Positions 8,103-13,833 of a DNA stretch of 13,833 nt are shown piece by piece (within the stretch, counting starts at the first letter, position 1; every line of letters starts with the position of its first letter). The stretch is taken from NCBI GenBank assembly GCA_026770575.1, contig MU657220.1, positions 87,314-101,146 on the forward strand, given 5' to 3'. This stretch comes from Pelagophyceae sp. CCMP2097. Taxonomy: Eukaryota > Sar > Pelagophyceae. The notes under the pieces are model-generated. The model saw nothing but the letters and a program-made list of their open reading frames with translations. It did not search any database and was not told the DNA's origin. A program made the position numbers and the translations under genes.

Positions 8103-8160
8103 GCAGGCCTGCGTGCAAAGGTCCGATTCTATGCCTCCTCAGCGGCTGCGTGCAAATAAA
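8103..8160 (+). terminator. probable polyadenylation region of gene B
   Basis: AATAAA at 8155-8160 lies 53 bases after the TGA of gene B. This is a consensus match only; the cleavage site is unknown. Confidence 0.5.
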
Positions 8161-8720
8161 TAGCCATGGCTCCTGCGAGGCACCCCGGCCGCGCGGGGCC
8201 TGCGAAAACTGAGGGCGCGGCGGCGGGTCGTCCTTGCCACACCCTTGCAAGGCCGTGCGCAAGCTCGACGGACGTCGCGACCGTCGGTGACCCGTCCGGG
8301 CAGGCCGGCGCGGCGTCGCGGCACGCTGAAACGCCCCGTTCGAACCCCGGGGGCCCCGGCGCGCCGCGCGGCTTTCTCTCGCTGAATCTCCCAACTTAGA
8401 ATTCTAGAGTTCTTCACAAGCAATTAACACCGACAGGTCTTGCGACTGCGGCCGCCGGCGGGTCGCCCATCGATCCTAGAGGTGCGGCGCGCTGTGCTTT
8501 CGTTGTCGGGCTGGACGTTTGAAATATCCTCACGAAGAGATTCTCGTCGGCAAGAGTGGGCGGGCTGGGTCCTCCAGAAGACACCGCCGTCAGCGTCGAA
8601 GGCGCTTGAACGAGCACCAGATTGCCGACTCACCGAGGTCCGGCGAGGGATTAAAAAGAGAACTTTCCTTGAATTCTGTTAGGAATTCCTTTTAAAAGCT
8701 TTTTATTTTATTTATAAAGG
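8161..8720. other. intergenic region with no firm gene
   Basis: The first part (to about 8400) is GC-rich with low-complexity translations on both strands. At 8440-8682 a plus-strand frame reads plausibly in its middle (around LSLSGWTFEISS and RRQEWAGWVLQ), and a CTAG at about 8480 could be an acceptor, but no family is recognised and no matching exon was found. From 8640 the base composition turns AT-rich, ending in a TTTTATTTTATTTATAAA stretch. Confidence 0.35.
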
Positions 8721-8853
8721 TTGCTCCACTTGTTCTGTTTTTTTGCCAAGTGGGGGTGAAAAACCACTTAGTCCAAGATAGCAGTCGAGACTGCGGACCG
8801 TTCTGTTTTTTTGCCAAGTGGGGGGGAAGAGTAGGGGCAACTAGGAGGGGGGA

Positions 8854-9214
8854 CCCACCCACTTTTACGAGGCCAGGAGGGCCTCTGAGGAGGGGGTACC
8901 CACCCACTTGACGAGCCGAGCCACCGAGGCACGCACTTTTTTAGCCTCGGTAAACTAGCGGGTGATACAGCTGTGGGCTCTCTCGAGGCGGTGTGTTCGC
9001 GTCGTCGGGGCCCGGAGACCTTCGCGGCGCGTACGCTTGAGTGGCGGAGGGGCATCAGCGGCGGGTGTCCCAGCGTTTATGGACGCTGCGAAGAGCAGGG
9101 AGCCCCTGTTGGACACAGCTGGGCCTATTCCAGCGAAGGGGCCTCTTAGGGGGGGGTACCCACCCACTTTCAAAAGCCACAGAGGACCAGGAAGGAGGGT
9201 CCACCCACCCACTT
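8854..9214. repeat. two doublets of CCCACCCACTT, each with 45-bp internal spacing
   Basis: CCCACCCACTT is at 8854, 8899, 9159 and 9204. The spacing inside each doublet is exactly 45 bases and the doublets are 305 bases apart. The sequence between is related (a GAGG/AGGG-rich linker, followed downstream by ACGAGC). On the minus strand the 45-base unit stays in frame and reads like a Gly/Leu-rich 15-residue repeat (KVGGYPLLRG type), but no complete gene is apparent. Confidence 0.7.
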
Positions 9215-9250
9215 ACGAGCATTTTGCCCCTACTGTGCCCCCCGCGCGCC

Positions 9251-9660
9251 CGTCTGTAGGGCCGTGCTCGTCATCTCCACGCTACGCCTAGGTACGCTTA
9301 CTCGAAGCGCGGCGTCCTTTGCCCTTGGAAAACGTTCGGTCTCTGTGGCTCCTTGTTTGACTCTGCTCGTCCGCGCCCTGCTCGTCCACGACACGCGTCG
9401 CGTAAGCTCCCCCCCCCTTTCGGGTGTTCTGTGAGGGCTTGGCCGGCGTGCGGTGACAAGGAGCCTCGAGAGAGGGGCTTGAAATCCTTCTGTACCGTAG
9501 GCCCGCTTCCTCGTCGGACGCGTCCCATCCGCCAGGTACGCTCGGTGTCCTGTTTCTACGGAAATCTTTGGAGCTCTCCTTGTCACTGCACTGCTCGTCC
9601 ACGCGCTGCTCAACCACGACGCGCGCATCGCGTTGAAAACTCCCCCCACTTGGCAAAAAA
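9251..9660 (+). repeat. degenerate tandem duplication, period about 230-245 bp
   Basis: Landmarks recur in the same order: a TCTGTA..GTAGG/AGGGCC segment (about 9253 and 9490), GGTACGCT (9291 and 9535), CTCCTTGT then CTGCTCGTCC (9363 and 9591), CACGAC.CGCG and a C-run (about 9408 and 9642). The spacing drifts through small indels. It could be a duplicated exon or old repeat; coding is not clear in either copy. Confidence 0.5.
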
Positions 9661-9860
9661 ACAGAAAGCAGCTAGAGTTTTTTGGGCGTTCGGTTTTGTG
9701 CAAGGCCAATTTTGAGGTCATTCTTCGGGCGCCTCGCGCGCGGGTACCTTTGCCCCAGGCGCCGAGCGGTTCTCAGGGGTCCGAGTATAGGGTCTCATCT
9801 ATGGGCGGGAACCGTCTTTACTCGACGCCGGCACGTATAGGCCAAATGGGGGTGTGAAGT

Positions 9861-10193
9861 GTGAAATGGTCTCAACTTGGAGGGGCGCTCACAGCGCTCA
9901 GAGTGGTGCCAAAATCGCAGCTCGGAGGTATGTGGTGGGAACCACCCGTCTCTGTGAGCTGGTGCCCCCAAAAAATGTGGCGGTCGGAACTTGGCGCTTT
10001 CCAAGACTTGGCCGACGTTCGTACGAGGTACGTCGTGCCCATGAAAAACACGCAACCGGCCTATAAGACCGGCGCCGATTGGTGCGCCATCTATAGGGCC
10101 GTGAAGCCGACGTCTCCAGCGAGTATCGCGGCACGAGTGGCCCTAATCGACGACTTGGAAGAGTGTCGCGGAGACGCTCCGTTGTCAGAGTGA
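9861..10193 (+). CDS. candidate 3' exon of an unrecognised gene
   Basis: The last ~67 residues of this frame, from about 9993 to the TGA at 10191-10193, have a balanced composition and G/C-biased third positions (LGAFQDLADVRTRYVVPM, ADWCAIYRAVKPTSP, AARVALIDDLEECRG). The upstream third of the frame is less protein-like and may be intron. No start or matching exon was identified and no family is recognised. The minus strand is also open over 9898-10359, but its translation is Arg-rich and shadow-like. Confidence 0.35.
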   Translation: MKWSQLGGALTALRVVPKSQLGGMWWEPPVSVSWCPQKMWRSELGAFQDLADVRTRYVVPMKNTQPAYKTGADWCAIYRAVKPTSPASIAARVALIDDLEECRGDAPLSE

Positions 10194-10417
10194 AATTGGG
10201 TCGAAGACGGGTTTCTTTTCGTGATCTTTCTTTATCAGCCCCACGTACAGTGTCATCCGGAGCCCACATCTCCAAGCTGCGATTTTTTACCCCGTCGTTC
10301 GCGCGCCGCCGTCGAGCGCCGAAATTTGAATTGAAGGGAGTCGACTCGGCTCTCCCCACAGGCCTCTATACCCCAAACTTCTTGCACTATAGGGGACGCT
10401 GGTACCATACGGAATGA
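10163..10417 (+). CDS. candidate short coding segment ending at 10417
   Basis: The end of this frame (FELKGVDSALPTGLYTPNFL then HYRGRWYHTE and TGA) looks protein-like, but the front half is Arg-rich and uncertain. It overlaps the candidate above in another frame, so the two could be successive exons of one gene. No family recognised. Confidence 0.25.
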   Translation: MSRRRSVVRVKLGRRRVSFRDLSLSAPRTVSSGAHISKLRFFTPSFARRRRAPKFELKGVDSALPTGLYTPNFLHYRGRWYHTE

Positions 10418-10460
10418 CCTCCGCGCTCTTCTTCCGTTTAAACATGCGCGCCCGCGCGTC

Positions 10461-10673
10461 TCAGCTCTTGAGAAGTTTGTCTCCGAGAGCAAAAAATGCG
10501 AACGCCCCAAAAACCTCTATCTCCAGCTGGCGTGAGAAGTCTGGACGCACGCCTTTGACGTAAGGAGTTACTACCACTGTCAGACCAAGCGCCAGGCCGA
10601 GGCCGATCCACCGCGCGATACCCACCACAAGCCGCACCGCCTTCAATGGCGACGTGAAAAAAAAAACATTGTG
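10461..10673 (-). pseudogene. small membrane protein on the minus strand, broken at a poly-T run
   Basis: From about 10643 down to the TGA at 10461-10463 the minus strand reads a coherent ~60-residue hydrophobic peptide (AVRLVVGIARWIGLGLALGL, then TVVVTPYVKGVRPDF and an EVFGAFAFFALGDKLLKS end), suggesting one or two membrane segments. An ATG lies just upstream at about 10673 and is followed immediately by ten T residues. As written it is out of frame and stops after nine codons. A one-base difference in the T run would join ATG to the downstream frame. Alternatively the T run is a polypyrimidine tract and the segment is a terminal exon starting after the AAG near 10644. The family is unknown. 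Confidence 0.45.
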
Positions 10674-10919
10674 TGGAGTCCAGCAGCGACGGAACCGCCT
10701 GTTGGTTTTTAAGCAGCCTCAGTGGAGTGCATAATAGAAGAAGAAGAGTTAGAGGAAGGCCAGGTTTTTGGAGGCCCATAACCTTATTTTTCCTCCGCAA
10801 TCGGTTTGGGTATCTCCAAAAAGGCCGTAACAACTGGGCACATTGCGGGGCCGTGCCGCGCTGGCACGGGACGCGCCTGGCGCTAGGGGGGCACCAGCCG
10901 CGAGCGCGCGCTCTTGGTG

Positions 10920-11493
10920 TCTGATGCTGTCCGGCGAAAGTCCACCGAACGCCGGCGTCGGTGTTTTGGAACGGCACCCTGAGGTTGAACCACAGGTCAC
11001 GTTTGAGGGTCGTTCTCTTCGCGCAGGCGGCTCTCTGGGAACTTCTTGGGCTCGCCTGTTGGTCTCGCCGAGCCCGTCAATCTGTACCATCATATTCCTA
11101 GGCAGCGCAATACCGGCGCCGTTGCGGCTTTGAAACGGTAAGCCCCCGTTCGTCACGTTTGAGAGTCGTTCTCTCCGCGCAGGTGGTCCCATCGAGACTT
11201 CTTGGGCCCACATGTTGGGCTCGCCGGGCCCGTCATTCTGTATCATCATATTCCTAGGCAGCGCAATACCGGCGCCGCTTTGGCTTGAAACAGTAAGCCC
11301 TGCGTTCCTCACGTTCGAGGGTCGTTCTCTCCGCACAGGCGGCTCTCTGGGAATTTCTTGGGCCCACATGTTGGTCTCGCCGAGCCCGTCATTCGATGCC
11401 ATCATATTCCTAGGCAGCGCGATATCAGCGCCGGGAGACGCCACTTTGTACTCGCTGCTGGACAAAGGCCTTCCCGGAACCAAAAGGGTTTAA
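10920..11493 (+). CDS. candidate 3' portion of a plus-strand gene containing 156-bp repeats
   Basis: One plus frame runs from a protein-like stretch near 10920 (LSGESPPNAGVGVLERHPEV) into the 156-bp repeats (FEGRSLR..GGSLG..SW and IIFLGSAI in each copy) and ends with a convincing terminus (GDATLYSLLDKGLPGTKRV, TAA at 11491-11493). AATAAA at 11493-11498 overlaps the stop. In the first repeat copy a TGA interrupts the frame at about 11131, so either the copies are spliced (GTAAGC..CGCAG pairs sit in the repeat about 45 nt apart) or the upstream copy is dead. The antisense frame 10749-11483 is also open. The strand is therefore not certain. Confidence 0.35.
10997..11435. repeat. 156-bp tandem repeat, about 2.8 copies, open on both strands
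   Basis: The landmark ATTCCTAGGCAGCGC starts at 11094, 11250 and 11406, exactly 156 bases apart. The unit is 52 codons long, so every open frame repeats in register. The minus-strand frame 10749-11483 (244 codons) contains three copies with the core IALPRNMM..NDG..E.N.WAQE..PP.RRER.SNV. Copies differ by substitutions and a compensated one-base indel. Confidence 0.9.
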
Positions 11494-11498
11494 ATAAA
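11493..11498 (+). terminator. AATAAA overlapping the stop of the plus-strand repeat gene
   Basis: The TAA stop at 11491-11493 runs into AATAAA, followed by GTCCTTGAATTTTCG. This supports a plus-strand transcript ending here, but it is only a six-base match. Confidence 0.35.
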
Positions 11499-11768
11499 GT
11501 CCTTGAATTTTCGCATTTACCTGGGATTTGCGGGGTACGGGAGCTCAATATTTACCCAAATTAGTTTCCGATACCCCCAAAAAATTGACGCTCCGCGGGG
11601 CGGCCACGGGTCCACAGACCGGCTACGGGATTTTTAGAACACGCGATGGCTACGACTCGGCCGGTCCTAGGGCATGGTGCACAACGTTTCGATTGGGCTT
11701 GATGACCCAGGGTCCAAAATCTGGCCTATTTGAGGAGAGCCCCTATCTAGATCTATAGAGCACAGCTG
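11499..11768. other. intergenic stretch, no firm gene
   Basis: A plus frame at 11528-11758 is open, and its second half (GYGIFRTRDGYDSAGPRAWC) follows a CCACAG that could be an acceptor at about 11623. I found no other exon and no family, so I leave it as unassigned. Confidence 0.3.
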
Positions 11769-12216
11769 TTTCAATATAGGTGGCACTGTAAAATAATTTG
11801 TAAAAACTGTATTTGATTTTACATGCAATTGCATGTAATTACACGACCCCCAAATTTTGCCTTTGTAGTGCCCTTGAAAATGCATCTTCAATCCATCGAT
11901 ATTTGTGAATTTCGGGCGCCTTGCATCGCGAAATTGTGGCTTTCCCCCACTTGTTTGAACAAAAGTTGGACTTTTACCCCAAAAACATGCGCATGCAGAG
12001 CCACACCTCGTATTTGAGCTCGTCAGTTCGCCGGGGCGACTCGGCGGAGCCTCCCGCTCGCGCTAAGCCCCATTGCGCCTCGTTAGAGCGCCTCTATAAA
12101 TATGACATTCACTTTACACTGTAAATACGTGTGTAACAGTAATTGCACTGTGATTACAGTAAAAACAGGGGCCCATAATCCTCTACACTGTCTTTGCCCC
12201 ACCTATATGTTTCAAA
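11769..12216. mobile_element. possible MITE-like inverted-repeat element
   Basis: TTTCAATATAGGTGG at 11769-11783 is matched in inverted orientation by CCACCTATATGTTTCAAA at about 12198-12215. Just inside the left end lies CACTGTAAAATAATTTG; toward the right end lie CACTTTACACTGTAAA, CACTGTGATTACAGT and TACACTGTC. Both sides therefore carry CACTGTA/TACAGTG words, and the arms read as degenerate complements. The left arm also contains a perfect 20-bp palindrome. There is no coding capacity. A degraded non-autonomous DNA transposon is the simplest reading; no clear target-site duplication was found. Confidence 0.4.
11819..11838. repeat. perfect 20-bp palindrome TTACATGCAATTGCATGTAA
   Basis: The sequence equals its own reverse complement. 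It sits in AT-rich DNA inside the putative MITE. Confidence 0.95.
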
Positions 12217-12419
12217 GGTGGATTTCGTTTTTGGCGATTCTCAGAAAAAGTCGGGAAAAGTCCTCAACTTCCCGGCTACAGCACGCGCCCCACCCAAGGC
12301 GAATCGGAGGCCCCTCGCGAGATGGAGCGGGTCCGTAGGTATTGCATAGTTTGGTAAGATAATTTTGCAAGGGGCGCGTCTCCTTGGTGAGATACGCCTC
12401 CAACTTTGACCCTTTGCAC
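12217..12419. other. no gene seen
   Basis: Mixed-composition DNA with short overlapping frames on both strands, none with coding-like codon bias. Confidence 0.4.
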
Positions 12420-12540
12420 CGTAGCTCGCCAGCGCGGGAGTATGAGGTGTACCCATCTAGGCCAGGATGGTAGCTATGAGCATAACGAGCATAACTGCTT
12501 ATAATGGGTACACCTTATACTCGCGCGCTGACGAGTTACG
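12420..12540. repeat. hairpin: 36-bp imperfect inverted repeat with a 49-nt loop
   Basis: Arm 12420-12455 (ending GAGGTGTACCCA) pairs with arm 12505-12540 (starting TGGGTACACC) over 36 positions. There are four non-Watson-Crick positions, two of which become G-U pairs in RNA. The loop contains ATGAGCATAACGAGCATAAC, a tandem of GAGCATAAC. Confidence 0.85.
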
Positions 12541-12731
12541 ATCTTCGAGACGCTTCTAGAAATCTATAGAATAATTCCTATGAGAAAACCCGCTCGAGAT
12601 AGGAAGGAAGGTTCTCTTCAAGCATTTTTGGGTTGTGAAGCGTTGAAGCACCGGCACGGTGGGCACCTCGGGTCTCTTTCCCCCCTCGACAGTCCGATGA
12701 TGAGATAAGGCGTGTACTTAAGACGTAAACT
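12541..12731. other. 3' flank of the minus-strand candidate, no gene seen
   Basis: No convincing frame. It presumably contains the 3' end of any transcript from the minus-strand candidate gene to the right. Confidence 0.35.
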
Positions 12732-13258
12732 TCAGGCGGCGGCCGCGGCCACCGCGGCGGTCGCGTCGGCCTTCCTGGGCTTTTTCGCATAATTGCCACG
12801 TCTCACTTCTGCCGTGAAACCGTCGATGAGGCTGGCGCTCTCCTTCAAGACCGAGGGTCGTGAACATGAGCTTGTCGCGCTTCACGCGGTCGCCTAGGGT
12901 ATCTTTCGAGGCGCGCCGGGAAACCGCTCGCGACTCCGTTTGCAATGTTATGGCGGTCCAGAGTTTTTAACCATTCCCCCAGACGCAGGCGGTCGCGGAT
13001 GCATGCGCATTTCATGCGGTTCATCAGAGCGTGGATGCTCTCGAACGCGTCTTCGCAACAGCCCGAGGGTGCGCCAGCATCGCACAAACCGCGGTACCTC
13101 GAACTCGACCATGTGCGTCTTGATCTGGCGGTTCGCGACAAGCTGGCGCAGCCGCCGCGGTACCGACTCGCACAGACCGCAGAGCGTCTCGATTTCGTCG
13201 TTGGTCAGCACGCGGGGCGAGGTGCATAAGCTCGCTTGGAGTGGTTCCAGAACAACCC
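12732..13258 (-). CDS. candidate minus-strand gene whose reading frame shifts three times
   Basis: Protein-like segments follow one another on the minus strand in successive frames: NDEIETLCGLCESVPRRLRQ to HMVEFE (down to ~13098); EDAFESIHALMNRMKCACIR to LDRHNIANG (to ~12935); DTLGDRVKRDKLMFTTLGLE (to ~12852); and SASLIDGFTAEVRRGNYAKK to an AAVAAAA terminus with TGA at 12732-12734. Phase-consistent tiny introns can be drawn at 13040-13097 (58 nt), 12880-12934 (55 nt) and 12809-12851 (43 nt), all GT-AG, but one exon would be only 28 nt. The alternative is a decayed gene or sequence errors. ATG candidates at 13258 and 13225 are in another frame from the first segment, so the start is unresolved. 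No family recognised. Confidence 0.4.
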
Positions 13259-13266
13259 ATTTTCTG

Positions 13267-13382
13267 AATCCTTTTAATTTCTCAAACGAAATCCGCTTTT
13301 TTTGAGGACCCGAAGGGTCCTTGCCGTTTAATCAACGTCGGTTTACGGCAAGGGCCCTTCGGGTCCTTTGATTGAAGGATTA
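13267..13382. repeat. nested inverted repeat with a 23-bp near-perfect stem
   Basis: AGGACCCGAAGGGTCCTTGC continuing to 13327 (from 13305) pairs with 13345-13367, with a single G-U/C difference and a 17-nt loop. Each arm also contains its own palindrome (GGACCCGAAGGGTCC and AGGGCCCT). An outer AATCCTT/AAGGATT pair lies at 13267-13273 and 13376-13382. Confidence 0.85.
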
Positions 13383-13394
13383 CCAGGGGCAATT

Positions 13395-13431
13395 TTGTCT
13401 GTCCGTCTGTCCGTCCTTCTGTCCGTCTGTC
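13395..13431 (+). repeat. GTCT/GTCC tetranucleotide microsatellite
   Basis: TGTCTGTCCGTCTGTCCGTC, a short interruption (CTTC) and a further TGTCCGTCTGTCC form a simple tetranucleotide array just right of the hairpin. Confidence 0.9.
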
Positions 13432-13486
13432 CACGGGTAAATCCGCGAGGTTCCGCCTTAGGGAGGAAAGGGCGGCAACTCTGCCG

Positions 13487-13620
13487 ATTCAGCGATTGGT
13501 GGTTGTTGCGATCGCTAAAATTGGGAGTGGAGGTCGAGCAGGAGCCTCATTGGAATCTTCATAGAAGAAGTTTTTGGTCACAGGTTCGAATCTGGTCGGC
13601 CGCAAAATTCAGCGATTAGT
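13487..13620. mobile_element. 106-bp insertion flanked by a 14-bp near-perfect direct repeat, with a B-box-like motif
   Basis: ATTCAGCGATTGGT (13487-13500) recurs as ATTCAGCGATTAGT (13607-13620), as a target-site duplication would. The 106 bp between contain GGTTCGAATC (13583-13592), which matches the tRNA T-loop/Pol III B box. The sequence after it (TGGTCGGCCGCAAAA) resembles the 3' half of a tRNA acceptor region plus an A-rich tail. No full cloverleaf folds: the T stem has a mismatch and no matching 5' acceptor was found. A short tRNA-derived SINE-like insertion is possible. Confidence 0.4.
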
Positions 13621-13640
13621 TAAATAATTTTAATTATTTA
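13621..13640. repeat. AT-only hairpin, 9-bp arms
   Basis: TAAATAATT and AATTATTTA flank a TT centre, directly after the direct repeat at 13607-13620. Confidence 0.85.
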
Positions 13641-13833
13641 CATGGGCATTGCAATGGGATTTGTCAGTATCCTTCGCTCGAAGCCGGGTCCTCCGTGTGC
13701 CTCCGGCGCAGGGTCCCGGACACCACTTCAAAATTTTGTTAAACGCCGCGACGAGTGCACTTTCCCGGGCGCAACTTTGGCGCTCGCCTCGTCGGGTGCA
13801 AACGGACCTGTAGAGTCAAGGTTGAGCAACATC
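13641..13833. other. window end, no gene seen
   Basis: GC-rich from 13670 onward. I see no supported frame, RNA gene or strong repeat here. Confidence 0.35.

Larger units (their letters stand above)
8733..9666. repeat. 25-bp repeat in direct and inverted copies bounding a repeat-rich block
   Basis: TTCTGTTTTTTTGCCAAGTG followed by a G run occurs at 8733-8756 and at 8801-8826. Its reverse complement (C run then CACTTGGCAAAAAAACAGAA) is at 9642-9666. The first copy can also form a hairpin with CCACTTG at 8726-8732. The inverted pair would bracket about 0.87-0.93 kb, like the ends of a mobile element, but I see no target-site duplication and no transposase inside. Confidence 0.7.

Noticed and set aside
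12945..13229. Plus-strand 94-codon frame opposite the minus-strand candidate
   Set aside because: It is open and partly protein-like, but it has no continuation, whereas the minus strand offers several linked segments and a terminal stop; kept only as an alternative strand.
13440..13606. Complete tRNA gene ending near GGTTCGAATC
   Set aside because: The T stem has a mismatch, no complementary 5' acceptor stem was found, and the A-box-like sequence is about 90 bases upstream, too far without an intron.

Overview
This is a eukaryotic nuclear window, most likely from a GC-rich, intron-rich microalga or other protist; stramenopile or haptophyte-like is a guess. The evidence is two genes that only make sense as eight spliced exons each, GT-AG introns with a recurrent GTGCGT donor, TTAGGG-type telomeric motifs, AATAAA signals downstream of stops, and abundant micro- and minisatellites. 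I see no bacterial operons, ribosome-binding sites, rRNA or CRISPR.

Layout, left to right. Bases 2-328 are the 3' end of an unrecognised plus-strand gene. Bases 662-4694 hold an eight-exon gene (gene A) for a predicted 327-residue four-helix membrane protein that I do not recognise. Its fourth intron is 2.4 kb long and built mostly of 13-bp, 14-bp and 22-bp minisatellites. Bases 5039-5797 are a near-perfect palindrome: two 379-bp arms around a single central base, each arm carrying telomere-like TTAGGG repeats that point to the centre. Bases 5884-8102 hold an eight-exon gene (gene B) for a LtrA (low temperature requirement A) family multi-pass membrane protein, the only confidently assigned family here.

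Bases 8103-13833 are gene-poor and repeat-rich. They contain several tandem or inverted duplications, a 156-bp tandem repeat open on both strands, a possible MITE, three hairpins, a TSD-like pair flanking a 106-bp insertion with a Pol III B-box-like motif, and several weaker coding candidates: a minus-strand small membrane protein interrupted at a homopolymer, a minus-strand gene whose frame shifts three times, and candidate 3' exons.

Genes A and B lie in the same direction on opposite sides of the palindrome and both encode membrane proteins, but nothing in the sequence shows that they act together. The most unusual features are the telomere-motif palindrome and the presence of a different short tandem repeat in many of the introns. 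Exon coordinates were worked out by hand from splice motifs and phase and were not confirmed by transcripts.
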